A DNA stretch of 64,000 nt from NCBI GenBank assembly GCA_018970255.1, contig JAGWWS010000001.1:62001-126000 (forward strand), given 5' to 3'. Shown piece by piece: positions 9,812 through 19,125 of this stretch. The first letter of the stretch is position 1; every line of letters begins with the position of its first letter. This stretch comes from Verrucomicrobiota bacterium (GTDB lineage: Bacteria > Verrucomicrobiota > Verrucomicrobiia > Chthoniobacterales > Terrimicrobiaceae). The position numbers and the translations under genes are program-made. Below the pieces are notes generated by a model, which had not been told where the DNA came from, made no database searches, and worked only from the letters and a program-made list of their open reading frames with translations.

Positions 9812-10594
9812 ATGGGAAAAGCCCTCGTCATTGCCTCTATTGTTCTCTCGGTCGTCGCGGGGGTCATTGGATTTTTGAACAGACAGACTTTGGTCGAAAC
9901 CAAGGCCAAGCTTGCAACTGAAGAAGGGGCCCACGTTACAACCAAAGAAACCCTTGCGAAGACTTCGGGCGAATTGACCGCATCTAAAAAGTCCGTCGAG
10001 GAGCTTACAACCAAGAACCAAGCCGCCGAGTCCGACGTAGCCAAACTCAAAGCGGATGTGGCCGGGAAGAAATCGGAGTTGGAAAAACTCACGGCAAGTG
10101 TTTCGGAAAAAGAGTCTGAAATCGCTCAACTCAAGACGGAAATTGAAACCAAGACTCAGGAAATTGTGACACTTCAAGCCGGGGCTATAGTCCCCGATGA
10201 GGCTGAGGCGAGCGATGACAAGGCCCGCATCACGGAGTTGGAAACGGTGAACGCGGAGTTGACCAGCAAGCTGGATTCCACGCGCGGCGAGTTGGAGGTC
10301 TTCAGGCAGAAGGAAAAAGAGAAGCTGACGCGTCAGGCCCTCAACAGTCTCACCGGACGTATTCTGGCCGTGAACCAAGCTTGGAATTTCGTGGTTCTGA
10401 ACATCGGGGATCGCAACGGGATTCTGAGCAACACCGAACTGATCGTGAAGCGCGGGACGGCACGAATCGGGCGGGTGCGTATCACCTCGGTCGAACCCTC
10501 CACCTCGATTGCCGACATTATTCCCGGCAGCATGGTCCGTGGTCTTTCCATCCAGCCTGGCGACGATGTCATTTACCAAGTTGAAACGAATTAG
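9812..10594 (+). CDS. Membrane-anchored coiled-coil protein
   Basis: A 260-residue protein with a single N-terminal membrane segment (about 4-22) and then a long, heptad-rich, Lys/Glu/Thr-rich region from about 28 to 175 that should form a coiled coil. The C-terminal 80 residues (about 178-260) form a compact domain with NFVVLNIGDRNG and a VGxxV-like strand pattern, resembling small beta domains at the ends of MreC-like and similar scaffold proteins. No enzyme motif is seen. Cell-envelope scaffolding is a reasonable guess only. Codon use is less GC-biased than in neighbours. The next gene begins inside its end. Confidence 0.75.
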   Translation: MGKALVIASIVLSVVAGVIGFLNRQTLVETKAKLATEEGAHVTTKETLAKTSGELTASKKSVEELTTKNQAAESDVAKLKADVAGKKSELEKLTASVSEKESEIAQLKTEIETKTQEIVTLQAGAIVPDEAEASDDKARITELETVNAELTSKLDSTRGELEVFRQKEKEKLTRQALNSLTGRILAVNQAWNFVVLNIGDRNGILSNTELIVKRGTARIGRVRITSVEPSTSIADIIPGSMVRGLSIQPGDDVIYQVETN

Positions 10595-10751
10595 TCTTCT
10601 GTTCGCACTGGCTGCCATCCTCTCGGGATTGAGCGGGTGCGCGATTCCCGAGGAATCTAATACAGCACATGGAGGGACTCTTCCTTGGAACCGTCCACAG
10701 TCGTGGGAAGGCGCCGGGATGATGGGCGCGGCGATGCAGGGGACACCCTAA
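10566..10751 (+). CDS. Very small lipoprotein overlapping the coiled-coil gene
   Basis: A 61-residue lipoprotein in another frame, beginning 29 nt before the end of the upstream gene. The N-terminus has Lys/Arg residues, a Leu/Ala-rich stretch and a clear lipobox (LSGC, Cys near residue 25). The mature part is only about 37 residues and ends in a PWNRPQSWEGAG-type sequence that I associate with small verrucomicrobial lipoproteins, although I cannot verify that here. Overlap with the upstream gene suggests coupled translation and a shared envelope role. Confidence 0.6.
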   Translation: MSFTKLKRISLLFALAAILSGLSGCAIPEESNTAHGGTLPWNRPQSWEGAGMMGAAMQGTP

Positions 10752-10763
10752 GCCCGCCGCTTT

Positions 10764-12197
10764 TTACTTCGCGAGGTTCGAGAAAACCGGGGCGAGCCAA
10801 GTCAGCCAAACGGCGAGGATGATGCCCGAGGCGATGTTCAGCCATATGCCGGCCCTCATCATTTCCTGAAGCGAGACGCGCCCGCTGCCGAAGGCGATTG
10901 CGTTCGGCGGGGTTCCCACCGGCATAATGAAACCGCAACTGCTCGCAAGCGTGACGGCGGCTGCCAGAAACAGCGGAGATTGCCCGAACCCGGAGGCCAA
11001 GGCTGCAGCGATGGGGAGGAAGGTCGATGTGGTAGCCGCGTTGCTGGTGATTTCCGTGAGCAGGATGATGATTGCGACCAGGGCGATGATAACCACGAAG
11101 GTGGGGAGCGACCCGGCTTGGGAGGCGAAACCGCCTGCCCATGTGGCGACCCCGTTGGTTTGGAGCGCGGCGGCGAGGCTCAGCCCCCCGCCGATGAGCA
11201 GCAACACATCCCAAGGGACGGATTGGATGGCGCGGATATCCAGGAGGCGCTCGTTTTTGGGTCCGCCGCCGGGGATGAGGAAAAGCACGAGCCCGCCCGC
11301 CATGGCGATGGTCGTATCCGTCAACCAAGGTGCGGATTTTTCGAGGAATCCGCCAGTGACCCAGAGCGCGGCCGTTGATGCGAAAACAAATGCCACGGAT
11401 TTCTCGGCGCGCGAGGGTGGTCCGAGTTCGCGCGCTTCGAGTGCGATGAGTTCATGGCCGCCGGGGAATGGGTCGTTGCCTGGGCGGAAAACAACCCAAA
11501 CCAGGATTGCCCAAGTCGCGGCGAGGACCATGAGGGAGAGCGGGGCAGCCAGCAGCATCCAGTCGAGGAAGCCGATCTCGATCCCGTAGTTTTCCAGCAT
11601 GAACCCAGCGAGGATGGCATTCGGCGCCGTGCCGACAAGCGTGGCCATGCCGCCGATCGTCGCGCCATAAGCGGTGGAGAGGACGATGGCGGGCGCGAAG
11701 CTGCGGTCGTGCTCGGCATCGAAAAGTTTCAGCACCGAAAGCGCGATCGGGAGCATCATTACGGCCACGGCGGTGTTATTGATCCACATCGAAAGGAAAG
11801 CGGAGGCCGCCAGGAAGCCGGCGACGAGTGCGGGTTTGCGGGTGCCCGACGCGCCAATGATTGCCAGCGCGATCCGGCGGTGGAGGTTCGTGCGTTCCAT
11901 TGCGATCGCGATGAAAATCCCGCCGAGAAAAAGGAAGATGACCGGATTCGCAAACGGGGCCGCCGAGGCGGAGATATTGCCGACGCCGGCGGCAGGGAAG
12001 AGGACGAGCGGCAGCAGGGCGGTGACGGCGAACGGGAGGGCTTCGGATATCCAAAGCGCCGCCATGAGTGCGGCAACCCCAACGGTCCGCCAACCCGGGG
12101 CGGACAGCCCTTCCGGCGGGCTGGAGAGAAGGGTGTAGAGGAAAACCGCGAGGCCTGCGGCAACGAGGGTGCGCCTCAGGATGACGGCGGGCGCCAT
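10764..12197 (-). CDS. DASS (SLC13) family sodium/anion symporter
   Basis: A 477-residue polytopic membrane transporter of the divalent anion:sodium symporter family, importing dicarboxylates, sulfate or phosphate with sodium. Both family Ser-Asn-Thr-type signatures are visible: MWINNTAVAVMMLP near residue 142 and ITSNAATTSTFLPI near 382, in two inverted repeats of about five segments each. The C-terminal signature PVGTPPNAIAFGSG is also present. The substrate cannot be told from sequence. It lies 12 bp downstream of the aldehyde dehydrogenase gene on the same strand, so uptake of a compound feeding that enzyme is possible. Confidence 0.9.
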   Translation of the reverse strand: MAPAVILRRTLVAAGLAVFLYTLLSSPPEGLSAPGWRTVGVAALMAALWISEALPFAVTALLPLVLFPAAGVGNISASAAPFANPVIFLFLGGIFIAIAMERTNLHRRIALAIIGASGTRKPALVAGFLAASAFLSMWINNTAVAVMMLPIALSVLKLFDAEHDRSFAPAIVLSTAYGATIGGMATLVGTAPNAILAGFMLENYGIEIGFLDWMLLAAPLSLMVLAATWAILVWVVFRPGNDPFPGGHELIALEARELGPPSRAEKSVAFVFASTAALWVTGGFLEKSAPWLTDTTIAMAGGLVLFLIPGGGPKNERLLDIRAIQSVPWDVLLLIGGGLSLAAALQTNGVATWAGGFASQAGSLPTFVVIIALVAIIILLTEITSNAATTSTFLPIAAALASGFGQSPLFLAAAVTLASSCGFIMPVGTPPNAIAFGSGRVSLQEMMRAGIWLNIASGIILAVWLTWLAPVFSNLAK

Positions 12198-12209
12198 GGA
12201 TGCGAAGCC

Positions 12210-13685
12210 TTAGCCAATGCCCTTGAACCAACCAGGGCTTTGCGGGTTCAGGCAGGTGTTGATTTGTTTGACCTCGGTGTAGGCCTCGTAGCCGTAGGTC
12301 CCGAGTTCGATGCCGATGCCGCTGCGCTTGTAACCGCCCCACGGCGCTTCGTTGAAGGTCGGGTGGTAGGTGTTGATCCATGTGATGCCGGCGCGCAGGC
12401 GGCGGATGACCCTCTGTGCCCGTGCCCCATCGCGTGTGAAGACTGCACCGGCAAGGCCGTATTCGGTGTCGTTCGCGAGGCGGATGGCTTCCTCCTCGGT
12501 GTCGAAGATTTGGACCGCAAGGACGGGTCCGAAAATTTCTTCGCGGACGATTTGCATTTCGGGGCGTGTGTTGATGAAGACGGTGGGCTGGACGAAGTTG
12601 CCCGCGGCCCGGCGGTCGTTGTAGGCGCCGCCGCCGCAGAGGAGTTCGGCGCCCTCGACGCAACCGGCTTGGATGTAATCGAGAACCTTTTTCTGGTGGG
12701 CTCGGGAAATGAGCGGCCCCATCTCGGAGTCCTCCTCAAGACCCGGGCCGACCACGATTTTTTCGCAAGCCTGGGCAAGGCGTGGGAGGAGTTCGGCGGC
12801 GAGCGGACGCTCGAGCAGGAGGCGGGAGCCGGCGCTGCAAACTTCACCCTGGCCTGCGAAGATTCCGAACATCGCGAATTCGAGTGCCAGCGCGGGGTCG
12901 GTGTCCGCAAACATGATGTTCGGGCTCTTGCCGCCCAGTTCGAGCGAGATTTTTTTGAAATTCGATGCCGCGGCGACCATGACCTTGCGTCCTGTGGTTC
13001 CGCCGCCCGTAAACGCGATTTTGTCAACCAGCGGGCTTTCGGCGAGGTGCGAGCCAACCGGGTCGCCCGCGCCGTAGACCATTTGGACGGCTCCGGGAGG
13101 GAAGCCGACTTCATCGATCAACTCGAACAGCACCGATGCAGAGAGCGGGGTGAGTTCGGAGGGTTTGAGGATGCAGCAATTCCCCGCCGCGAGGCCGGGG
13201 GCGAGTTTCCACGCCGCCATCAGGAGCGGGTAGTTCCAAGGGATGATTTGCCCGCAGACGCCAACGGGTTCGCGAACGGTTTGGCAAACGATGTTCGGGT
13301 CGCCGACTTCGAAGGTTTGCCCGTGGGGTTTTGTGGCAAGGCCCGCGTAGTAGCGGAAACAACCGGCCGTGTCGGCGGCGTCGAAGCGGGCCTCGCGGAG
13401 CGGCTTGCCGTTGTTCCGGGTGTCCATCGCCGCGAACTCCTCCGCGCGAGACTCAATCAGGTCGGCGAGTTTGAAAAGTTTTTCGGCACGGGCGCCTGCC
13501 GGCGTTTGCGGCCAGGGCCCCTCGTCGAAGGCTTTTCGGGCGGCAAGGATGGCGCGTTGCGCATCCTCTGCGGAGGACTCGGCGGCCTCGCCGATGGTGG
13601 AATTGTCGGCGGGGTTGTGGAACGGGCGGGTCTCGCCGCTTACCGCCGGGACGAATTTTCCGTTGATGTAGTTTTGCAGGGGCAT
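12210..13685 (-). CDS. NAD(P)-dependent aldehyde dehydrogenase, betaine-aldehyde type
   Basis: A 491-residue cytosolic aldehyde dehydrogenase that oxidises an aldehyde to its acid. Cofactor-binding GQIIPWNYPLLMAAWK, the general-base region LELGGKSPN and the catalytic cysteine in GQGEVCSAG (Cys283) are all present, and length is typical. C-terminal features (WGGYKRSGIGIELGTYGYEAYTEVK) resemble betaine-aldehyde dehydrogenases, but substrate specificity is not certain. The start at 13685 gives the usual N-terminus (YINGKFV); the frame is open far upstream but without family similarity. It sits 2 bp after a small membrane protein gene and 12 bp before the DASS symporter gene. Confidence 0.92.
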   Translation of the reverse strand: MPLQNYINGKFVPAVSGETRPFHNPADNSTIGEAAESSAEDAQRAILAARKAFDEGPWPQTPAGARAEKLFKLADLIESRAEEFAAMDTRNNGKPLREARFDAADTAGCFRYYAGLATKPHGQTFEVGDPNIVCQTVREPVGVCGQIIPWNYPLLMAAWKLAPGLAAGNCCILKPSELTPLSASVLFELIDEVGFPPGAVQMVYGAGDPVGSHLAESPLVDKIAFTGGGTTGRKVMVAAASNFKKISLELGGKSPNIMFADTDPALALEFAMFGIFAGQGEVCSAGSRLLLERPLAAELLPRLAQACEKIVVGPGLEEDSEMGPLISRAHQKKVLDYIQAGCVEGAELLCGGGAYNDRRAAGNFVQPTVFINTRPEMQIVREEIFGPVLAVQIFDTEEEAIRLANDTEYGLAGAVFTRDGARAQRVIRRLRAGITWINTYHPTFNEAPWGGYKRSGIGIELGTYGYEAYTEVKQINTCLNPQSPGWFKGIG

Positions 13686-13687
13686 GG

Positions 13688-13888
13688 TCAGGGCTTCCAC
13701 ATGGCGGCATTGAAGCAGGACCACAAGTGGATGATCAACCCAACGAGAAATAACCAAGCCACACCAGCTCCAACAAAAAACAAGACCGCAGGCAAGGGAC
13801 GCCCTTGAAGAAGTTGACCGAGACCGGGGATGATTAAGCTGCAGAGGGCGGCGATGACATTTCCGGCGGAACCTTGTCCGGTGCTCAT
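13688..13888 (-). CDS. Small TM2-like membrane protein
   Basis: A 66-residue protein with two predicted membrane segments (about 11-27 and 33-55) separated by a short turn with PGLGQLLQGR. That Pro-Gly-x-Gly-Gln turn and the two-segment layout resemble TM2-type small membrane proteins. It begins with ATG at 13888 and ends 2 bp before the aldehyde dehydrogenase start, so the two are probably translated from one message. Role unknown. Confidence 0.65.
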   Translation of the reverse strand: MSTGQGSAGNVIAALCSLIIPGLGQLLQGRPLPAVLFFVGAGVAWLFLVGLIIHLWSCFNAAMWKP

Positions 13889-13938
13889 GGGAGAAATATC
13901 CGCGGCGTGCGTTTTTTGCGCAAGCGATTCCCTGAGGG

Positions 13939-15210
13939 TCAGGAGGCGGGAGTGCCGGTTTTGTGGCCGCGGCCGGCGGTGACGCCGTCGAAGGGGTCCA
14001 CGGCGGCGCCTTCCGGGCGGGGGGCGGGTTTTTTGCCGAAGTTGAAGCGGATGTTCGCCCAAGTGTCGCCGGGGCGGGCATCGACGCCGAGGGCGCCGCT
14101 GGGCTCGAAGCCGCAATGGACCATGCAATTTTCGCAGCGGGCGTCGCGGGCGCGGCCATCGGGTTCGACGCCGTATTTTTCCCACGGGGTTTTTTCGAGG
14201 AGTTCCCGGTAGCCGGCGTGGTGGGCGTCGGTCATGAGGTAGCACGGGCCTTTCCAGCCTTTGATGTTGCGGGTGGGGATGGCCCAGGCGGAGCAGGGGA
14301 GTTCGCGCCGGCCGGCGAGGAAGTCGAGGTAGATGGGGGTGCCGAAGAAGTTGTATTTTTCGCCCCAGGCGCGGATGCCGCGGAATTTCCGGCGGGTGGA
14401 TTCGCGGGTGAGGAAGAAGTCCTCGGGGCGGAGGTTCAGGCGCGCGGCCATGTCTTTTTTCGCGGCGTCGTAATCGTAGCCGGGGGTGATGGTGTGGCCG
14501 TCCACGCCGAGCCAGGAGAGGTGGTCGAACAGGCGGGCGAGTTCGTCCATGTCGGTTTCCTTGTAGACGGTGGTGTTCGTGGCGACGCGGTAGCCGAGGA
14601 TTTTCGCCATGCGGATGGCGGCGATGCATTCCTTGAAGACGCCTTCGCGCTCGACGATGAGGTCGTGGGTGCGTTCGAGCCCGTCGAGGTGGACATTCCA
14701 ATACATCCACTTCGAGGGGGCGATGGCGGGCTTCGAAGGGGCGGGTGCGGAGCGGATTTCGGCCGCTTCGGCGGGCGAGAGGAGTTCTTCGCTGAGGAGG
14801 ATTTCAACCAGGCGCGAGGCGCGGGCGGCGTTGGTGTGGGCGAGGGACGCAAGGTGGGCGCGCATTTTTTTGCGCATGAACATGCCGTTCGTGCAGATGT
14901 AAACGATGCGGCGCTGGGCGAGGAGGCCGGCGACGAGTTCCTCGATGTGCGGGTAGATGAGGGGCTCGCCGCCGCAGATGGAAACCATGGGTGCGCCGCA
15001 TTCCTGCGCGGCGGCGAGGCAATCGGCGAGGGGCATGAGGTCTTTTAGGGAGGTGGAGTATTCGCGGATGCGGCCGCAGCCGGTGCAGGTGAGGTTGCAG
15101 GTGTGGAGCGGCTCGAGCTGGAGGACGGTGGCGAACTTTTCCACGCCGCGCAGCTTGTTCCATGCGATGTGGGCGGCGATGCGGGCTGTGAGGGCGAGCG
15201 GAAACCTCAT
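13939..15210 (-). CDS. hpnH: Radical SAM enzyme, HpnH-like (adenosylhopene synthesis)
   Basis: A 423-residue radical SAM protein. The iron-sulfur cluster motif CNLTCTGC has Cys38, Cys42 and Cys45, followed by the SAM-binding ICGGEPL. The C-terminal part holds a second cysteine group (CENCMVHCGFEPSGAL) and HpnH-like blocks such as VHLDGLERTHD, PIYLDFLAG and GWKGPCYLM. HpnH links adenosine to diploptene in extended hopanoid synthesis. Compared with HpnH proteins I know, there is an extra segment of about 35-40 residues (about 125-165) before the HLDGL block. No squalene-hopene cyclase or other hpn gene is in the window, so pathway assignment rests on this protein alone. It follows the rpsI terminator. 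Confidence 0.82.
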   Translation of the reverse strand: MRFPLALTARIAAHIAWNKLRGVEKFATVLQLEPLHTCNLTCTGCGRIREYSTSLKDLMPLADCLAAAQECGAPMVSICGGEPLIYPHIEELVAGLLAQRRIVYICTNGMFMRKKMRAHLASLAHTNAARASRLVEILLSEELLSPAEAAEIRSAPAPSKPAIAPSKWMYWNVHLDGLERTHDLIVEREGVFKECIAAIRMAKILGYRVATNTTVYKETDMDELARLFDHLSWLGVDGHTITPGYDYDAAKKDMAARLNLRPEDFFLTRESTRRKFRGIRAWGEKYNFFGTPIYLDFLAGRRELPCSAWAIPTRNIKGWKGPCYLMTDAHHAGYRELLEKTPWEKYGVEPDGRARDARCENCMVHCGFEPSGALGVDARPGDTWANIRFNFGKKPAPRPEGAAVDPFDGVTAGRGHKTGTPAS

Positions 15211-15282
15211 GGGCGGGCATGAGACGGGCGGGGGCGGCGGGTGTCAAGGCGGGAGGGGGCGGGGACGCGCTGCCGGAAAAGG

Positions 15283-15313
15283 AAACGGCGCGGGATGGGG
15301 ACCCGCGCCGTTT
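15283..15313 (-). terminator. Rho-independent terminator of rplM-rpsI
   Basis: A perfect 12-bp inverted repeat (AAACGGCGCGGG and its complement) with a 7-nt loop lies 18 bp downstream of the rpsI stop. In the direction of rpsI transcription it is followed by CCTTTTCC, a weak U-rich tail. It separates the ribosomal protein operon from the hpnH-like gene. Confidence 0.85.
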
Positions 15314-15331
15314 ATAGGGGAGGGAAATTTT

Positions 15332-15727
<396 letters not shown>

Positions 15728-15744
15728 GGCGTGTGGGCGGTGGG

Positions 15745-16167
15745 TCAGGCGGGTTGCGGGTTTTGCGCGGTGTGCGGGTGTTCGCCGCCGGCGTAGACTT
15801 TGAGTTTGCCGTAGAGGGCGCGGCCGAGGCGGTTGTGGGGGATCATGCCGCGGACGGCGCGTTCGACGAGGAGCTCGGGGCGGCGCTCGCGGCGGGCGCG
15901 GAAGGTTTCGGATTTGTGGCCGCCGACGAACCCGGAGAAGCTCATGTAGGTCTTGGCGGTTTCCTTTTTGCCGCCGATGGCGACTTTGGAGGCGTTGATG
16001 ACGACGACGAAGTCGCCGGTGTCGACATGCGGGGTAAAGATGGCTTTGTTTTTCCCGCGGAGGAGATTGGCGGCCTTGACGGCGATGCGGCCGAGGGGCT
16101 GTCCGGCGGCGTCGATCACCCACCACTTGCGTTGGACCTCTGCGGCTTTGGCTGAGAATGTTTTCAT
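15745..16167 (-). CDS. rplM: 50S ribosomal protein L13
   Basis: A 140-residue L13 protein of standard length. Family blocks include WWVIDAAGQPLGRIA near the N-terminus, HVDTGDFVVVINA in the centre and VRGMIPHNRLGRALYGKLKVYAG near the C-terminus. It is the first gene of the rplM-rpsI operon. About 72 bp separate it from the GHL10 hydrolase gene upstream, room for its own promoter, although no convincing -35/-10 pair was identified. Confidence 0.97.
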   Translation of the reverse strand: MKTFSAKAAEVQRKWWVIDAAGQPLGRIAVKAANLLRGKNKAIFTPHVDTGDFVVVINASKVAIGGKKETAKTYMSFSGFVGGHKSETFRARRERRPELLVERAVRGMIPHNRLGRALYGKLKVYAGGEHPHTAQNPQPA

Positions 16168-16239
16168 CGGTGCTTTTCGAAGGGTCGCGGAGATTGCACG
16201 GGCGCGTGCGGGGTGTCAAATACCGAATCGAGCGTTTTT

Positions 16240-17385
16240 TTAATTGGCGCGGATGAGTGGGAGGACGCTTTTGGTGTTTTTGGCGACGGGTCCGATGTTC
16301 CAGAGGAGGAAGCCGCCGGAGGGGCGGGGGGTGGTGTCTTTTTCGATGCGGAGCTGGCGGCCGATTTCATCGGAGCCCCAACCATGGGAGGCCATGCGGT
16401 CGACGGCGACGCCGGGGACGATCGGGACGCCTCGGGGGTTGGCGGCGGGGCTGCGCCACCAGCGAAGGAGCGAGGAGAAACTCTGGGGACCGCCTTCGCG
16501 CCAGTAGAGTTGCGGGGAGAGGTAGTCGACCCAACCGTTGCGCATCCATGCGAGGGGGTCGGCGAAGAGTTGGTGGTATTGGTCCACGCCGGCTTTCACA
16601 TCGGCGGGGGCGCCTTTGGTGTAAATACCGAAGGGGCTGATGCCGAATCGCAGGCCTGGGCGGGCTGTGCGGACGGTGCGGGCGAGTTCGGAGACGAGCG
16701 CGTTGACATTTTGGCGGCGCCAGTCGGGCTTCGCGAGCGTTCCGCCAGCGGCGCGGTAGGCGGAGTAGGTTTTGTCGTCGGGGAAATTCGGCAGGCCGCC
16801 TTTGGGGGTCGGGTAGGGGTAGAAGTAGTCGTCGAGGTGGACGCCGGCGATATCGTAGCGGGTGGCGATGTCGCGGACGACGGAGTTGATGTGGGCGCGG
16901 ACCTGGAGGGAGCCGGGGTCCATCCACAGGACAGTGCCGATGCGGTAGGCGTATTGGGGGTAGCGGCGGCTGATGTGGCCGGCGGCGCGGGGGTGGGAGG
17001 TGTTCGCGGCGGCGCGGTAGGGGTTGATCCATGCGTGGACTGCGAGGCCGCGCTTCGAGGCCTCGGCGATGAAAAATTCCAGGGGGTCATAGCCGGGGGA
17101 GGAGCCTTGTGTTCCCGTGAGGAAGCGGCTCCAGGGCTCGAGGCGGGATTGGTAAAGGGCGTCGCTTTCGGGGCGGACCTGGAGCATGACGGCATTGAGG
17201 CCTGCGGCGCGGGCGGCATCGAGGAGTCGGACGGCTTCGGCTTTCTGTGCGGCGGCGGGTAGCCCCTGCTTGGAGGGCCAGTTGATGTTGTGGACCGAGG
17301 AGATCCACGCGCCTTGGAGTTCGGCGCGGGCGGGTGCGAAAGGCAATGAGGCGATGGCGAGCAGGAGCAGTGTGAGTTTTTTCAT
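16240..17385 (-). CDS. Exported GHL10-type glycoside hydrolase-like protein
   Basis: A 381-residue protein with an N-terminal signal peptide (MKKLTLLLLAIASLPFAPARA) and a TIM-barrel domain of the GHL10/DUF187 (YngK-like) family. Characteristic elements are GAWISSVHNINWPS at the start of the barrel, VMLQVRPESDALYQS, HAWINPYRA, GVHLDDYFYPYP with the likely acidic active-site residues, and YLSPQLYW near the end. Such proteins are thought to cleave glycans, possibly peptidoglycan-related. It acts outside the cytoplasm. It starts 7 bp after the TIGR03943-type gene and is probably the last gene of a five-gene operon. Confidence 0.85.
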   Translation of the reverse strand: MKKLTLLLLAIASLPFAPARAELQGAWISSVHNINWPSKQGLPAAAQKAEAVRLLDAARAAGLNAVMLQVRPESDALYQSRLEPWSRFLTGTQGSSPGYDPLEFFIAEASKRGLAVHAWINPYRAAANTSHPRAAGHISRRYPQYAYRIGTVLWMDPGSLQVRAHINSVVRDIATRYDIAGVHLDDYFYPYPTPKGGLPNFPDDKTYSAYRAAGGTLAKPDWRRQNVNALVSELARTVRTARPGLRFGISPFGIYTKGAPADVKAGVDQYHQLFADPLAWMRNGWVDYLSPQLYWREGGPQSFSSLLRWWRSPAANPRGVPIVPGVAVDRMASHGWGSDEIGRQLRIEKDTTPRPSGGFLLWNIGPVAKNTKSVLPLIRAN

Positions 17386-17392
17386 TCGGGAA

Positions 17393-18205
17393 TTAGTAGA
17401 TGAAGGATTCGCGCGGGGGTTCGGTTTCTTCGATGGAGTCGGCAACGACAAGCGCGGTGTGGCGGCCGTTTTCGACGGGGAAGGTGGCTTTTCCGCGGAC
17501 CTTGACCCACGACATTTCGGGGAAATCGGCGCCGCCGGTTTTTTCGATGTTGATGCCGGCGGGGCGGGCGTCGGCGGCGCAGCACATGATGAACATGCGG
17601 ACGAGGTGGAAGCGGTTTCCATCGGCATTGCCGGTGCGCGCGGGGAGGAGCTGGCCGACCAGCTCGACGGGCTGTCCGTCGAAGTCGCCGCGCATGAATT
17701 CGTCGGAGGCGGCATACATGAGGTCCACGGTTTCGGCGAGGATGCGGCCGTCGGCATTTTTTTGAAGATAAAGGGAGGGGTCCATCATGGTCCCCTCGCC
17801 CACGGTGGATTCGCCCGGGAGTAGCGGTTCCATGGGCGGTTCGTAGCCGGCGAGGGAGCCGATGTCCTGGATGATGCCGCGGTTCAGGACGGCGGTGGCG
17901 CCGAAGGAGCTTTGCGAGGTTTTGACCGCAGCGAGGACGGGGATGGTGAGGATGAGAAGGGAGAGGATTCCTCCGCCGAAGGGACCGGCGGGGTGGCTGG
18001 TTTCGCAACCGCAGTCGTCTTTTGGGGAGGCGAAGAGGACGGCGACGGCGATGGTGGCGAGGACGATTCCGCAGAGGAACAGCGGGATGTGGAAATGCGG
18101 GTGGAGGTAGGAGGCGGCGCGCCCCGAGAGGTGGAAGTAGAGGCAGACGGCCGCCCAAACGATGAGTGTGCCGGAGGCGGCGAACCTTTGGAGGGCGGGG
18201 TTCAT
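17393..18205 (-). CDS. TIGR03943-type permease partner (YcgQ-like)
   Basis: A 270-residue membrane protein with two N-terminal segments (about 10-28 and 38-58), a cysteine pair (CGC) in the connecting region, a third segment near 75-95 and a soluble C-terminal domain with MCCAADARPAG. This layout matches the TIGR03943/DUF1980 family, whose members are encoded beside PF03773 permeases and are thought to act together in metal or anion transport. Here the start overlaps the permease stop by 4 nt, as expected for a complex. The transported substrate is unknown. Confidence 0.8.
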   Translation of the reverse strand: MNPALQRFAASGTLIVWAAVCLYFHLSGRAASYLHPHFHIPLFLCGIVLATIAVAVLFASPKDDCGCETSHPAGPFGGGILSLLILTIPVLAAVKTSQSSFGATAVLNRGIIQDIGSLAGYEPPMEPLLPGESTVGEGTMMDPSLYLQKNADGRILAETVDLMYAASDEFMRGDFDGQPVELVGQLLPARTGNADGNRFHLVRMFIMCCAADARPAGINIEKTGGADFPEMSWVKVRGKATFPVENGRHTALVVADSIEETEPPRESFIY

Positions 18206-19125
18206 GGGAAAACGGCGCCGAGCCTGAGGCAAAGCAGGCCGACGAGGATGAAGAGCCCGGCGGCGAGGCCCGCGACGAAGCGGCGGGTGAAGACGGCGCT
18301 GTAGATGAACAGCAGCTTGAGGTCCATCATCGGACCGAACACCAGGAAGGCGAGTTTCGCAACCGCGGGGAAGGAAACGAAGGTGGCCGCGATGAAGGCG
18401 TCCGAGGAACTGCACAGCGAGAGGAGCGCGGCGAGGCCCATCATCGAAGGAACGGCAAGGCGGTCGTCGAGCGCCAGCGGGAGGAGGATGGATTGGTTCA
18501 CCGCGGTGCCGAAGAGCGAGGCGACGCCGACTCCGAGGACGAAGTAAACCATGACATCGAGGAAATCGCGGACGCCCGCATCCATGGCTGCCGCGAGCCG
18601 CGCGGTGAACTTGTCGGGAGGGGCTGGGTTTTGCGGGGCGCCAAGGGCGACGGTTTCGAGGACTTTTTTCCTGAGGACGGCCTTGAGCGGGAGGTTGAGG
18701 ACGGCGAAGCCCACGAGCACGGCAACGAAATAGCCGAGGCCGAGCCGGAGGATGGTGAATTCCTCGGCGCCCTGCCCGCGGAAGGCGGCCCAGGTGCTGA
18801 GGGCGACAATGGGATTCACAATCGGTGCCGCGAGCATGTAGGCGACGGCGTTGGCCACCGGGAGGCCTTTGGCGATGAGGCGGCGGATGACCGGCACGAT
18901 GCCGCATTCGCACATCGGGAAAATGATGCCGAGGCCGCCCGCGAGGCAGATGCCGAAGAAGGCGTTGCGCGGGATGAGGCGCGACATGGTGCGGGCCGGG
19001 AGGAATTGGTCGATGAGGCCCGAGAGGATGGTGCCGAAGAGGATGAACGGGACACCCTCGAGGAGGACGCTGAGGAACGCGTAGGAGAAATCGGAGGCGC
19101 TGAAGGAGAACCAGGCTTCTGTCAT
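18202..19125 (-). CDS. Permease of the PF03773 (ArsP/YcgR-like) family
   Basis: A 307-residue polytopic membrane protein with about eight segments in two halves. Family hallmarks are EGVPFILFGTILSGLI near the N-terminus, PMCECGIVPVIRRL with the conserved Cys-Glu-Cys around residue 80, and LSLCSSSDAFIAA in the second half. PF03773 members include ArsP organoarsenical exporters and YcgR-type permeases linked with metal homeostasis. Both ends overlap neighbours by 4 nt, upstream with the flippase-like gene and downstream with the TIGR03943-type partner. Confidence 0.85.
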   Translation of the reverse strand: MTEAWFSFSASDFSYAFLSVLLEGVPFILFGTILSGLIDQFLPARTMSRLIPRNAFFGICLAGGLGIIFPMCECGIVPVIRRLIAKGLPVANAVAYMLAAPIVNPIVALSTWAAFRGQGAEEFTILRLGLGYFVAVLVGFAVLNLPLKAVLRKKVLETVALGAPQNPAPPDKFTARLAAAMDAGVRDFLDVMVYFVLGVGVASLFGTAVNQSILLPLALDDRLAVPSMMGLAALLSLCSSSDAFIAATFVSFPAVAKLAFLVFGPMMDLKLLFIYSAVFTRRFVAGLAAGLFILVGLLCLRLGAVFP

